From the NCBI GenBank assembly GCA_024281095.1, contig JAMXLJ010000158.1, positions 1 through 60,438 on the forward strand: 60,438 nucleotides of DNA, read 5' to 3'. The notes under the pieces are model-generated. The model worked only from the letters and a program-made list of their open reading frames with translations. It was not told where the DNA came from and searched no databases. The position numbers were made by a program, and so were the translations under genes. This stretch comes from Acidimicrobiia bacterium. Its GTDB lineage: Bacteria; Actinomycetota; Acidimicrobiia; IMCC26256; JAMXLJ01. This document shows positions 39,920 through 49,473 of the stretch, in pieces. Each line of letters starts with the position of its first letter. Positions within the stretch are counted from its first letter, which is position 1.

Positions 39920-41634
39920 CTGATCCGGGCGATCACGATCCCGAGGCCCACGACGACGAAGCGCCGCGTCCGGGCGAGATCACCACGCCGGAAGGGGTGC
40001 GCATCATCGGAGCCGAGGAGGCTCAGGCCGCGCTCGACGGCGGCCAGGTGCAGGGTCGCCTCGGCGAGGACGACCTGCGGTACGGCGACGTCCCGCCCCG
40101 GCCCGATCCCGGTGTGCGCCCCGCCGCGCGATTCCCGCTGCCGGCCGATGCGAGCGCGCCGCAGCCGCTGGTATCGCAGCCCCGCCCGGCCGACGAGCCC
40201 GCGGGCGAGCCCGTCGTGGGCAGTCACACGCTCGGCGAGCTCGACCACGATCCCCAAGCCACGCGCGCCGACGAGGTCGGGCTGCGCGAGCAGGAGGGGC
40301 TCGGCGACGAGTGGACGGACGCCGCGTGGGGTGACGGCTGGGGCGACGACGGCGCGGACACCGGTGAGCCGGAGGTCGCGACGCGAGCCGATCGTGGCGC
40401 GGCCGAGGACACCTCTGGTCCGATGCCGCTGCCGCACTGGACCGAACCACCGACGGGTGAGGTCCCGCAGATCCTCCCCGAGGCGGAACCGGTCGACATC
40501 ACCGCGGAGGAAGACGACGCATGGGCGTCGTTGACGGGCGGCGCACCGCGTTTCCGAACGGAAGCCGAGGATTGGGCCGAGAGCGACTTCGACTTCGGAG
40601 CATCGCTGCGGGGCGACGAGGCCGCGCTCGGAGCCCTGGCGCAGGACGTCGACGAGGACGCAGAGTTCGAGCAACAGGTCGCGGCCCGGCGTGCCCCCAG
40701 CGGCCGTCGAGGTCCGCGCGAACGTGACCGCGACCGGGCGCGCGAACGTGATCGCGAACCCGCACCGGTCCGCCGCCGAGTCGACGAAGGCGTACCCGTG
40801 GGCGGCGTGGCCGCTTCGGCGGGCAGCGACTTGCCTACCCGCATCGTCACCGGCATCGCGGTCGCGGTGGTGGCGCTCATCTGCCTCAAGTTCGGTCGCG
40901 GTTCCGCCACCGCGCTCGTCGCCGTGATCGTCGGCCTCGCGACGCTCGAGATCTACGAGGCGTTCCGCCGAGCCGGCCATCGGCCGGCCTCGGTCATCGG
41001 CCTGCTCGGGTCGGTGACGCTCGTCGTCGCGGCCTACAAGCGTGGCGTACGCGCGTATCCCGACGTCGCGTCGCTCGTCGTCGTCTTCGCGATGTTGTGG
41101 TACCTCGTCGGCGTGGTGCGCAGTCGTGTCACGGTGAACCTCGGGATGACCTTGTTCGGCTTCGCGTACATCGGCGGTCTCGCCGGGTTCGCGGGGCTGC
41201 TCCTGACGGCCAAGAACGGGGTCGGCCTCGTGCTCGGTATGGCGATCTGCGCCGTCGGCTACGACCTGTTCGGGTACTTCGTCGGTTCGCAGTTCGGCCG
41301 CACTCGCATCGCACCCGACATCTCGCCGAACAAGACGCTCGAAGGTCTGCTCGCAGGCATGAGCGCGGCGATCGTCCTCGGTGTGATCGTGAGCGGTGTC
41401 TTCAAGCTCACGCCGTGGGACGCGAAGGTGAGCTACGGGCTCGCACTCGGCGTCGTCGTCGCGATCATGGCTCCGCTCGGCGACCTCTGTGAGTCGCTGA
41501 TCAAGCGGGATCTGGGCGTGAAGGACATCGGCTCGATCCTGCCGGGCCACGGCGGGGTACTGGACCGGTTCGACGCGATGCTGTTCTGTCTGCCGGCCGT
41601 CTACTACCTGGCCCGCTACCTGGGCATCGGCTGA
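39916..41634 (+). CDS. cdsA: phosphatidate cytidylyltransferase with 300-residue N-terminal extension
   Basis: Makes CDP-diacylglycerol for phospholipid synthesis. The C-terminal half (from about residue 305) has about seven membrane helices and the family signature SLIKRDLGVKDIGSILPGHGGVLDRFD. Residues 1-300 are unusual: a hydrophilic Asp/Glu/Pro/Ala-rich stretch that includes WTDAAWGDGWGDD and ends in a basic block of Arg-Glu/Asp-Arg repeats (RERDRDRARERDRE) next to the first helix. Ordinary CdsA is about 270-300 residues. The extension is cytoplasmic and probably disordered. It is followed by dxr and the site-2 protease gene, as in other actinobacteria. Confidence 0.94.
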   Translation: MTDPGDHDPEAHDDEAPRPGEITTPEGVRIIGAEEAQAALDGGQVQGRLGEDDLRYGDVPPRPDPGVRPAARFPLPADASAPQPLVSQPRPADEPAGEPVVGSHTLGELDHDPQATRADEVGLREQEGLGDEWTDAAWGDGWGDDGADTGEPEVATRADRGAAEDTSGPMPLPHWTEPPTGEVPQILPEAEPVDITAEEDDAWASLTGGAPRFRTEAEDWAESDFDFGASLRGDEAALGALAQDVDEDAEFEQQVAARRAPSGRRGPRERDRDRARERDREPAPVRRRVDEGVPVGGVAASAGSDLPTRIVTGIAVAVVALICLKFGRGSATALVAVIVGLATLEIYEAFRRAGHRPASVIGLLGSVTLVVAAYKRGVRAYPDVASLVVVFAMLWYLVGVVRSRVTVNLGMTLFGFAYIGGLAGFAGLLLTAKNGVGLVLGMAICAVGYDLFGYFVGSQFGRTRIAPDISPNKTLEGLLAGMSAAIVLGVIVSGVFKLTPWDAKVSYGLALGVVVAIMAPLGDLCESLIKRDLGVKDIGSILPGHGGVLDRFDAMLFCLPAVYYLARYLGIG

Positions 41635-41710
41635 GTTCTTCCGCAGAAAGGTCCCACTCGGGTGAGCCGTCGGCGGGGACGCGCGACGATGGGTGCGTGA
41701 GGATCGATCC

Positions 41711-42823
41711 GTGACGGCGCGCGGCGTGGTGATCCTGGGCTCCACGGGGTCCATCGGCACCCAGGCGCTCGACGTGCTGCGCACCCGGCGCGACGAGTAC
41801 CGGATCGTCGCCCTGGCCGCGGGGCGCAACCGCGAGCTCCTCGAGGAGCAGGCCGCCGAGTTCGACGTGCCGAGCGAACTGGCGCGCGCGTGCGCCGATG
41901 ATCCGGCCGCGCTGGCCGAGCTGGCTGCGCATCCCGACGCCGAGGTCGTGCTCAACGCCGTCGTCGGCTTCGCGGGGCTGCCCGCCACCCTCGCCGCGCT
42001 CGACGCGGGCAAGCGTCTGGCGCTGGCGAACAAGGAGAGCCTCATCGCGGGCGGTCCGGTCGTCGCCAAGGCCCGCGCCGGCGGTGGCGAGATCGTGCCG
42101 GTCGACTCCGAGCACTCGGCCGTCTACCAGGCCCTGCGCTCCGGAGCGATACACGAGGTCGCACGCATCGTGCTGACATGCAGCGGCGGCCCGTTCCGGG
42201 GTCGCACTCGGCACGACCTGCGGTCGGTCACCGTCTCCGACGCGCTCGCCCACCCGACCTGGAACATGGGTCCGAAGATCACGATCGACTCGTCGACGCT
42301 GATGAACAAGGGCCTCGAGGTGATCGAGGCCCACGAGCTGTTCGGTGTCGGCTTCGACCGCATCGAGGTCGTGGTGCACCCCCAGTCCGTCGTGCACGGC
42401 ATGGTCGAGTTCACCGACGGCGCGACGATCGCCCAGCTCTCGATGCCCGACATGCGCCTGCCCATCGGTCTTGCGCTCGGGGCCCCCCGCCGCCTCGACC
42501 AGCCCTTCGGCGCCATCGACTGGACCTCGCTCGGTGCGCTCACGTTCGAGTCGCCCGACCTCGGGGCCTTCCCGTGCCTGGGCCTGGCTTACGACGCAGG
42601 CCGGGCCGGTGGCGGCGCACCCGCCACGCTGAACGGCGCGAACGAGGTGGCGGTGCAGGCCTTCCTCGACGGCGCGATCCCGTGGGTCGCCATCCCCGAC
42701 GTGGTCGACGAGGTGCTCCAGCGGGGCACCGGGAACGTCGATGACGTGCAGGACGTTCTCGACGCTGACCGCGTCGCCCGAGAGCACGCGACCGAGGCCG
42801 TACTCCGGAGGAGCGCCGCGTGA
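41711..42823 (+). CDS. dxr: 1-deoxy-D-xylulose 5-phosphate reductoisomerase
   Basis: Second step of the MEP isoprenoid pathway. The 370-residue protein has the NADPH loop VVILGSTGSIGTQALDVL, ALANKESLIAGG, VPVDSEHSAVYQAL, CSGGPFRG, HPTWNMGPKITIDSSTLMNKGLEVIEAHELFG and HPQSVVHGMVEF. I start at GTG 41711, with GAGG 9 nt upstream; GTG 41693 would add six residues. The stop overlaps the protease gene (GTGA). ispG of the same pathway lies two genes on. Confidence 0.96.
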   Translation: MTARGVVILGSTGSIGTQALDVLRTRRDEYRIVALAAGRNRELLEEQAAEFDVPSELARACADDPAALAELAAHPDAEVVLNAVVGFAGLPATLAALDAGKRLALANKESLIAGGPVVAKARAGGGEIVPVDSEHSAVYQALRSGAIHEVARIVLTCSGGPFRGRTRHDLRSVTVSDALAHPTWNMGPKITIDSSTLMNKGLEVIEAHELFGVGFDRIEVVVHPQSVVHGMVEFTDGATIAQLSMPDMRLPIGLALGAPRRLDQPFGAIDWTSLGALTFESPDLGAFPCLGLAYDAGRAGGGAPATLNGANEVAVQAFLDGAIPWVAIPDVVDEVLQRGTGNVDDVQDVLDADRVAREHATEAVLRRSAA

Positions 42824-44082
42824 GAGACCCACTAGCCGAGCTCGAGGTACCAGCCAAGCGCACCGCCTTGGGCTTCGCCGTGGTTGCCGGGCTGGCCGTC
42901 GCCGGCGCCGTGCTCGCGCCCAAGGTCGCCGCCACTGTCGCGGTGATCGTCTCGCTGATCGTGATGATCATCCTGCACGAGGCCGGTCACTACGTGATGG
43001 CCAAGCGGGCCGGCATGAAGGTCACCGAGTTCTTCGTCGGTTTCGGCCCTCGCCTGTGGTCGTTCCGCCGCGGTGAGACGGAATACGGCATCAAGCCGTT
43101 CGTGCTCGGCGGGTACTGCCGCATCGTCGGGATGAACAACATCGAAGAGGTGCCGCCGGAGGACGAAGGCCGCACCTACCGCTCGAAGCCGTTCCACCAG
43201 AAGCTCGGCGTCGCGGTCGCCGGGTCCACCGTGCACTTCATGATCGCCATCGTCTTGATGTTCTTCGTGCTCGCGTTCGCCGGGAACCCGAACGACGCGA
43301 GGCTCACGACGACGATCGCGGGCATCAGCCACCCGAGCGCGGCGGCGAAGGCGGGGCTGCGCGCCGGCGACAAGATCGTTGCCATCGACAACAAGCCCGT
43401 CACTTCGTGGACGGCAGTTCGCGACGCAGTGCGCCAATACGACAACGGCATGCTCCTCACCTACGAGCGCGACGGTCACCGCCAGACGGTCTCGGTCACG
43501 CCGGAGCGTGATCCGGCCACCAACCGACCGATGCTCGGGGTCTCGTCGAAGATCGCGTTGCCGAAGACGTCGTTACCCGCGGCCGTGGCCGGATCGTTCC
43601 GCGAGACCGCGCGCGTCGGTCAGCTTTCGGTGCAGGCGTTGGGCCGGGTCTTCTCGCCCTCGGGTGTGCACCAGTACACCAATCAGCTGTCGGGCAGGAC
43701 GGGCGGCAACTCCGGCACGGCCAGCTCCGGTGGCACCAGCGGGAGCAGCGGCAACAGCTCCGACGACGCGAAGGTGCGGTTCGTGTCTCCGATCGGCATC
43801 GCGCGCTACGCGGGTCAGGCGGTGCAGGCAGGCTGGGTGAGCGTCTTCCTGCTCCTCATCTCCATCAACGTGTTCGTCGGCATCTTCAACCTCGTCCCGC
43901 TGCTTCCGTTCGACGGCGGCCTCGTGGCCATCGCGGTCTACGAGAAGCTGGCGTCGATGGTCTCGGGCAGGAAGGTCGAGGTCGACGTCCGCAAGCTGGT
44001 CCCGATCACCGCGGCCGTCGTCGCTCTGTTGCTCTTCATCGGGCTGTCGGCGATGTATCTCGACATCGTCCGCCCGTTGTAG
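42820..44082 (+). CDS. rseP: RseP/Rip1-type site-2 zinc metalloprotease
   Basis: A 420-residue membrane-embedded M50 protease that cleaves anti-sigma factors or other membrane proteins. The zinc motif HEAGH lies at about residues 53-57 in the second hydrophobic segment, the PDZ domain at about 165-250 (AAAKAGLRAGDKIVAIDNKPV), and the second metal motif NLVPLLPFDGG near 370. Residues about 288-315 are a Ser/Gly/Thr-rich low-complexity insert (GTASSGGTSGSSGNSSDD), which is not typical. The start overlaps the dxr stop. Confidence 0.95.
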   Translation: MRDPLAELEVPAKRTALGFAVVAGLAVAGAVLAPKVAATVAVIVSLIVMIILHEAGHYVMAKRAGMKVTEFFVGFGPRLWSFRRGETEYGIKPFVLGGYCRIVGMNNIEEVPPEDEGRTYRSKPFHQKLGVAVAGSTVHFMIAIVLMFFVLAFAGNPNDARLTTTIAGISHPSAAAKAGLRAGDKIVAIDNKPVTSWTAVRDAVRQYDNGMLLTYERDGHRQTVSVTPERDPATNRPMLGVSSKIALPKTSLPAAVAGSFRETARVGQLSVQALGRVFSPSGVHQYTNQLSGRTGGNSGTASSGGTSGSSGNSSDDAKVRFVSPIGIARYAGQAVQAGWVSVFLLLISINVFVGIFNLVPLLPFDGGLVAIAVYEKLASMVSGRKVEVDVRKLVPITAAVVALLLFIGLSAMYLDIVRPL

Positions 44083-44174
44083 GGGGCGTGCTCGCACTGC
44101 ACCGACCGAGCGGCTGGTCCGTGCGTGCTCTGGCGAGGTACGTCGCCGAGGGCGGCGCGCCGGCTCCCGGCCTC

Positions 44175-44180
44175 TAGGCT
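44175..44180 (+). promoter_or_regulatory. candidate near-leaderless -10 element of ispG
   Basis: TAGGCT ends 7 nt before ATG 44188 (or 4 nt before GTG 44185). No ribosome-binding site fits between. The 105-nt gap upstream shows nothing else clear. Confidence 0.45.
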
Positions 44181-44187
44181 GGTCGTG

Positions 44188-45393
44188 ATGTACGAGCGCC
44201 GGAAGACCCGTCAGGTACAGGTCGGATCGGTCGCGGTGGGCGGCGGCGCGCCGGTTTCGGTGCAGTCGATGACCACCACGAAGACCGCCGACGTCGAGGG
44301 CATGCTGGCGCAGATCTACGCCCTCGCCGCCGCCGGCGCCGACATCGTGCGGTGCACGTGCAACGAGGAGGAGGCCGCCGAAGGCCTCGCTCAGATCGTG
44401 CCGCGCTCACCGGTGCCGCTCGTCGCCGATATCCACTTCCAGCACAAGCTCGCGCTCGCCGCGCTCGAGGCCGGTGTGCACGCGTTGCGCCTCAACCCGG
44501 GCAACATCCGCAAGCCCGAACACATCAAGCTCGTCGCGAGCGAGGCGAAGGATCGCGGGGTGCCGATCCGCATCGGCGTCAACGCAGGCAGCCTCGATCC
44601 CGACATCGCTCAGCGCCACGGCGGCGCGACCCCGGAGGCTCTCGTCGCGTCCGCGGTGCGCGAGCTCGAGTACTTCGGTGAGGTCGGGTTCGACGACGTG
44701 AAGATTTCCGTGAAAGCCTCGAATGTGGCCGTGATGATCGACGCGTACCGGCTGCTCGCCGACACGACCGATCATCCGTTGCATCTCGGCGTCACCGAAG
44801 CCGGGCCGCCGCCGGGTGGCCTCGTGAAGTCGACGGCCGGCATCGGCACGTTGCTCGCCGAGGGCATCGGCGACACGATCCGTTACTCGCTCACCGCCGA
44901 TCCGGTCGAAGAGGCGCGGGCCGGGCGCATGTTGCTCGAGTCGCTCGGGCTGCGCGAGCGCAAGGGCCTCGATCTGATCGCGTGCCCGAGCTGCGGACGG
45001 GCCGAGGTCGACGTGATCAATCTCGCGAACGAGGCGCAGCAGGTGCTCGCGGAACGCAACATCCCGCTGCAGGTCGCCGTGATGGGGTGCGTCGTCAACG
45101 GTCCGGGCGAGGCGCGCGAGGCCGACCTCGGGATCGCCGGCGGCCGCGGCAAGGGCCATCTGTTCGTGAAGGGCCAGATGGTGAGGGTCGTGCCGGAGGC
45201 GGAGATGATCACCGCGCTCGTCGACGAGGCCGAGCGGATCATGGCGGAGGGCATCGACGCCCGCCTGGCCGCGGCCGACACGAACGCGGCCGCGGAGGCC
45301 GCGGCCGATCGCGAGGAGCTTCTCCAGATTCAGGGTCGCGACGCGAACCATACCGAGGAGCGCATCGAGCGCATCCGCCAGATCTCGGACTGA
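44188..45393 (+). CDS. ispG: 4-hydroxy-3-methylbut-2-enyl diphosphate synthase
   Basis: Fe-S enzyme of the MEP pathway. The 401-residue protein has the TIM-barrel start RKTRQVQVGSVAVGGGAPVSVQSMTTT, RCTCNEEEAAEGL, LVADIHFQHKLAL, LRLNPGNIRKPEHI and RIGVNAGSLD. The cluster cysteines are in ACPSCGRAEVD and VAVMGCVVNGPGEAREAD. It converges with gatD, 17 nt away. Confidence 0.96.
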   Translation: MYERRKTRQVQVGSVAVGGGAPVSVQSMTTTKTADVEGMLAQIYALAAAGADIVRCTCNEEEAAEGLAQIVPRSPVPLVADIHFQHKLALAALEAGVHALRLNPGNIRKPEHIKLVASEAKDRGVPIRIGVNAGSLDPDIAQRHGGATPEALVASAVRELEYFGEVGFDDVKISVKASNVAVMIDAYRLLADTTDHPLHLGVTEAGPPPGGLVKSTAGIGTLLAEGIGDTIRYSLTADPVEEARAGRMLLESLGLRERKGLDLIACPSCGRAEVDVINLANEAQQVLAERNIPLQVAVMGCVVNGPGEAREADLGIAGGRGKGHLFVKGQMVRVVPEAEMITALVDEAERIMAEGIDARLAAADTNAAAEAAADREELLQIQGRDANHTEERIERIRQISD

Positions 45394-45410
45394 GTCTTCG
45401 CCCGGGTCGC

Positions 45411-46175
45411 TCAGCCGCGCGCGAGGTGCCGGCGCTCGCGCCACCGACCGACCCGCCCGCCGAGCGCGACTTCGAGACGCTCGGCGCGGAGTTGCTCTTC
45501 CAACCGTGACGGCAGCGGCGGCAACGTGCCCACGACCCACTCGAGCAGGTAGTCGGCCAGCGCGGGATTGCGGGGGAGCACCGGGCCGTGCAGGTACGTG
45601 CCGAGGATGCGATCACCGAGCACGCCGTCGACGCCGTCGCCGTTGCCGCCACCGACGCGCACCGAGCCGAGCGGCCTCGTGCCGGCGCCGAGACGGGTCC
45701 GGCCCGCGTGGTTCTCGAAGCCGGTGAGCAGGGGCATTCCCGTTTGCCTCTCCGGTTCGACGACGACCTCGCCGATGAGACGGTCCGGGCCCGCGACGGT
45801 CGTCGCGTCGATCAGCCCGAGCCCTTCGATGTGCTCACCATTGCCGGTCTCGTACGTGACGCCGAGGTTCTGGAAACCGGCGCACACCGCGAACACCACT
45901 GCCCCGCCCGCCCGCGCCTCTTCGATGTTGGACCGGGACGCGCGCATGCCTTGCGCCGCCGCGCTCTGCGGATTGTCCTCGCCGCCGCCGAGCAGGTACA
46001 CGTCGAGCGACGCGGGGATGATGGCGCCCGCGGCGACCTCGACGAGGGTGGCCGCGATCCCGCGCCGCCGGAGCCGTTGCACCAGCACGACTCCGTTTCC
46101 ACGGTCGCCGTACGTTCCGAGCAGTTCCGGATATACCAGTCCGACCCGCACCTCGGACGCTCGCGTGCTCGTCAT
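45411..46175 (-). CDS. gatD: lipid II isoglutaminyl synthase, glutaminase subunit GatD
   Basis: Supplies ammonia from glutamine to MurT so that D-glutamate of lipid II becomes D-isoglutamine. The 254-residue class I amidotransferase has VRVGLVYPELLGTYGDRGN, YLLGGGEDNPQS, the nucleophile in FAVCAGFQNLGVTYE, and the catalytic His in GTYLHGPVLPRNPALADYLL. The start overlaps the murT stop (ATGA), so the subunits are made together. Confidence 0.95.
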   Translation of the reverse strand: MTSTRASEVRVGLVYPELLGTYGDRGNGVVLVQRLRRRGIAATLVEVAAGAIIPASLDVYLLGGGEDNPQSAAAQGMRASRSNIEEARAGGAVVFAVCAGFQNLGVTYETGNGEHIEGLGLIDATTVAGPDRLIGEVVVEPERQTGMPLLTGFENHAGRTRLGAGTRPLGSVRVGGGNGDGVDGVLGDRILGTYLHGPVLPRNPALADYLLEWVVGTLPPLPSRLEEQLRAERLEVALGGRVGRWRERRHLARG

Positions 46176-47410
46176 CGCAAGATGTCCCCGTACTTCCGGG
46201 CCAGCGCCATGAACTGTGTGTACGACGCGACGATGTGCACGTCGGCACCGGCGACGCGTTGGGCGGCGCGCGTCGGATCGGGCTCCACGACGCACTCCAC
46301 GTCGCCGTACTCGAGGCGCACCGCGACGTCGAGGGCGCGCTCGCCCGACGCGACAACGGGCATGCCGCGCAGGAGCTCGAACGGAACGTCCCACAACCAC
46401 GACGGGTCGCGTCCGTCGGCGAGGTGAGCGTTGACCGCGATCACCACGCCGGTGTCGCGGCCGCTCAGGTAACCGAGCACCTCGCTCCAACCGGCGGGGT
46501 TCTTGGCCAGGATCACGCGTGCGTTCCGGCCGTCGGCGAGGCGGTGCACCGCGTACCGGCCCGCGACCGTGGTGACGCGCGACGCGGCCTCCGCGGCCGC
46601 GGCCGCGGGCACCCCGAAATGGCGCGCCGCGACGACCGCGAGCGCCGCGTTCAACACGTTCCAGTGGCCCGGCACGGACAGCGAGAGCGGGATCTTCTCC
46701 TCCCCGAGCACGAGCGTGTCGCCGTCGAGACGGTTCGGCGTCTCCGGCGTGGCGAAGCCGCACGAGCAGGAGTAGCGGTCGTCGTCGGACCACGTGAGCA
46801 GCTCACCGCACGCGGGGCACGTCGCCGCGTCGGCCCTCCAGCCCCGGCCGAGGTCGACCCAGGTCGTGCGGGCCGGCGCCGCGGCCCACGCGACGTGCGG
46901 GTCGGACGCGTTCGCGATCACGTGCATGTCGGGCCGCGCCTCGCACACCCGTCGCCACTGCTCGGCGACGCTGCGGACCTCGCCGAACCGGTCGAGTTGA
47001 TCGCGACTGAGGTTGCCCAGCACGAGCAGCTCGGGATCGAGCGGGTCGACCACCCGGCGCAGCCACCGCTCGTCGACCTCGAGGATCGCCGTATCCACGT
47101 CGTCTGGCGCGGCCGCGAGTGCCGCCGCGAGCCCGGCGTTCATGTTCGCGCCCGTGTGATTCGACGCGACTTCCTGACCGGTCGACTCGATCGCGGCCCG
47201 CAGGAACCGCGTCGTCGTGGTCTTCCCGTTCGTCGCCGAGACGAGCGCGACCCGCCGGCCCCCGCCGAGCTCGGCGAGCAGCTCGTGGTCGAGGCCCAAC
47301 ATGACGCGGCCGCTGAGGTGGGTGCCCGCGCCGCGGCGGGTCGCGCGCGACGCCCACGCCGTGGCGCGGCCCGCGGCGACCGCCACACGGGTTCGGAACC
47401 GCCGGGTCAC
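46172..47410 (-). CDS. murT: lipid II isoglutaminyl synthase, Mur-ligase subunit MurT
   Basis: ATP-dependent ligase-like partner of GatD. The 412-residue protein has the Mur P-loop ALVSATNGKTTTTRFL, SNHTGANMNAGLA, EVDERWLRRVV and LGNLSRDQLDRFGE, and a four-cysteine zinc ribbon CPACGELLTWSDDDRYSCSCGF typical of MurT; the C-terminal MurT domain follows (VILAKNPAGWSEVL). GTG 47410 overlaps the methyltransferase stop. Confidence 0.95.
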   Translation of the reverse strand: MTRRFRTRVAVAAGRATAWASRATRRGAGTHLSGRVMLGLDHELLAELGGGRRVALVSATNGKTTTTRFLRAAIESTGQEVASNHTGANMNAGLAAALAAAPDDVDTAILEVDERWLRRVVDPLDPELLVLGNLSRDQLDRFGEVRSVAEQWRRVCEARPDMHVIANASDPHVAWAAAPARTTWVDLGRGWRADAATCPACGELLTWSDDDRYSCSCGFATPETPNRLDGDTLVLGEEKIPLSLSVPGHWNVLNAALAVVAARHFGVPAAAAAEAASRVTTVAGRYAVHRLADGRNARVILAKNPAGWSEVLGYLSGRDTGVVIAVNAHLADGRDPSWLWDVPFELLRGMPVVASGERALDVAVRLEYGDVECVVEPDPTRAAQRVAGADVHIVASYTQFMALARKYGDILR

Positions 47411-48174
47411 CGGCGCTGCGCCCAGAAGCAGTCGACGCGGTAGGGGATCGCGACTGTGTCGCGACCGCGGGTCGCGGGATCGGTCGCGAGGAGCGTGCGG
47501 ATCTCGTCGAGCACCGCGTCGCGCGATTCCGGCGGCATCGACGCGACGTGACTGACACTCCGGAATCGGTCGATCACGCCTTCCGTCGACAGCACCTGCT
47601 CGTGACGGAACGTTCCCTCGTGCAGTGGGCCGAACCACGGCGTGTCGACGAATGCGCTCTCGCGCCACTGGTCATGGTTGCGCCACGGGGCCCGCTTCTC
47701 CACCCGGTCCATCACCGACCACAGTGCGTCGACCCACGGGACGCTGCGGTCGCGCGCGTTCCACACCAGGCCGATGCGACCGCCCGGTCGCAGGACGCGG
47801 TGGAACTCGCCGAGTGCCTGCGGCGCGTCGAACCAATGGAAGGCTTGGGCGACGGTGATCCCATCGACCGATGCGTCGCGCAGCGCGAGCGCTTCGGCGG
47901 TCGAGGCGACGACGTCGCGGTCAGGTTGGTTGCGCCGGAGCACCCCGTACATCGCGGGGAGCGGTTCCAGCGCGAGGAGGCGCGCGCCAGTGGCGTCGAG
48001 CAACCTCGTCAGCTTGCCGGTGCCGGCCGCGACGTCGGCCACGGTGCGTCCCGGCGCGATGCGCAATGCGTCGACGAGCCACGCGACCGCGTCAGGCGGA
48101 TATGAGGGCCGGGCCCGGTCGTAGGCATCCGCTTCGTTGCCGAAGCCGGTCTGCGCGACTTCGTGGACGGGCAT
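47407..48174 (-). CDS. class I SAM-dependent methyltransferase
   Basis: A 255-residue methyltransferase of the Methyltransf_11 type: FGNEADAYDRARPSYP, the SAM loop VADVAAGTGKLTRLL, LALEPLPAMYGVL, STAEALALRDASVDGITVAQAFHWFD and LRPGGRIGLVWN. The GNEADAYDRARPSYP start is common to a large family of unknown substrates. It is the first gene of a unit with murT and gatD, coupled by a GTGA overlap, but nothing shows that it acts on cell-wall precursors. Confidence 0.85.
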   Translation of the reverse strand: MPVHEVAQTGFGNEADAYDRARPSYPPDAVAWLVDALRIAPGRTVADVAAGTGKLTRLLDATGARLLALEPLPAMYGVLRRNQPDRDVVASTAEALALRDASVDGITVAQAFHWFDAPQALGEFHRVLRPGGRIGLVWNARDRSVPWVDALWSVMDRVEKRAPWRNHDQWRESAFVDTPWFGPLHEGTFRHEQVLSTEGVIDRFRSVSHVASMPPESRDAVLDEIRTLLATDPATRGRDTVAIPYRVDCFWAQRR

Positions 48175-48200
48175 CCCGCCATCATGACAGGCGGCCCTGC

Positions 48201-49460
48201 TCAGTCGGGTGCGCTCAGGATCATCCCCGCACCGACGGTGTGCTGCGTGTGCTCGTCGACGAGGATGAAGCTCCCCGTCGCCCGGTTGCGCCGGTACTCG
48301 TCGTAGAAGAGCGGCACGGTCGTCCGCAGGGTGACCCGACCGATCTCGTTCAGCGTCAGCGATGTCGCGGCCTCGTCACGGTGCAGCGTGTTGACGTCGA
48401 GCCGGTAGCGCAGATCCTTCACGAGCGCGCGCGCCGAACGTGTCGTCTGCTTGATGCCGAGCTTGCCGCCGGGCGTCAGCGCCGCCTGCTCGTCGAGCCA
48501 GCACACCATGGCCTCGACGTCCTGGCCCGCGACCGGGCGGTTGTGCGGCCGGCAGATCATGTCGCCCCGGCTCACGTCGAGGTCGTCCTCGAGTGTGAGA
48601 GTGACGGACATGGGAGGGAACGCCTCCTCGACCGGGCCGTCGAACGTGTCGATGGAGCGGATGCGCGACGAGAACCCCGAAGGCAGCACGACCACGTCGT
48701 CGCCGCGCTTGAACACACCGCCGGCGACGGTGCCCGCGTACCCGCGGTAGTCGTGGAACGCGTCGCTCCTAGGCCGGATGACGTATTGCACAGGGAAGCG
48801 ACAGTCGATCAGGTTCCGGTCGGACGCGATATGCACTTCTTCGAGATGGTGGAGCAGGGATGTGCCTTCGTACCACGGCATGTTGGGCGAGCGGTCGACC
48901 ACGTTGTCGCCGTGCAGGGCCGAGATGGGGATGAACGTCAGATCGGCCACGTCGAGGCGGGTCGCGAACTCGCGGAACTCCGCCTTGATCGCCTCGAACA
49001 CGTCCTGGTCGTGACCGACGAGGTCCATCTTGTTGACGCAGAGCACGAGGTGCGGGATGCGCAGCAACGACGCGATGAACGCGTGGCGGCGCGACTGCTC
49101 GAGCACACCCTTGCGCGCGTCGATGAGAACGAGCGCGAGGTCCGCGGTCGACGCTCCGGTCACCATGTTGCGGGTGTACTGCACGTGCCCCGGTGTGTCG
49201 GCGATGATGAACTTCCGGCGCGGCGTGGCGAAGTACCGGTACGCGACGTCGATCGTGATGCCCTGCTCGCGTTCGGCCCGCAGACCGTCGGTGAGCAGCG
49301 CGAGGTTGACCTGCTCGTCGCCGCGGGACCGGCTCGTGCGCTCGACCGCCTCGAGCTGATCCTCGAAGATCGCCTTCGAGTCGTAGAGCAGGCGGCCGAT
49401 GAGCGTGCTCTTCCCGTCGTCGACGGACCCCGCTGTCGCGAACCGCAGCAGCTCGGTCAT
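48201..49460 (-). CDS. cysN: sulfate adenylyltransferase subunit 1 (GTPase)
   Basis: GTPase that drives APS formation with CysD. The 419-residue EF-Tu-like protein has the P-loop TAGSVDDGKSTLIGRLLYDS, GITIDVAYRYF, DTPGHVQYTRNMVTGAS and VNKMDLVG. It ends after the two barrel domains, with no fused APS kinase (CysC). The start is ATG 49460; 13 nt separate it from cysD. Last gene of the sulfate-assimilation unit. Confidence 0.96.
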   Translation of the reverse strand: MTELLRFATAGSVDDGKSTLIGRLLYDSKAIFEDQLEAVERTSRSRGDEQVNLALLTDGLRAEREQGITIDVAYRYFATPRRKFIIADTPGHVQYTRNMVTGASTADLALVLIDARKGVLEQSRRHAFIASLLRIPHLVLCVNKMDLVGHDQDVFEAIKAEFREFATRLDVADLTFIPISALHGDNVVDRSPNMPWYEGTSLLHHLEEVHIASDRNLIDCRFPVQYVIRPRSDAFHDYRGYAGTVAGGVFKRGDDVVVLPSGFSSRIRSIDTFDGPVEEAFPPMSVTLTLEDDLDVSRGDMICRPHNRPVAGQDVEAMVCWLDEQAALTPGGKLGIKQTTRSARALVKDLRYRLDVNTLHRDEAATSLTLNEIGRVTLRTTVPLFYDEYRRNRATGSFILVDEHTQHTVGAGMILSAPD

Positions 49461-49473
49461 AGTGGAATCCGCA

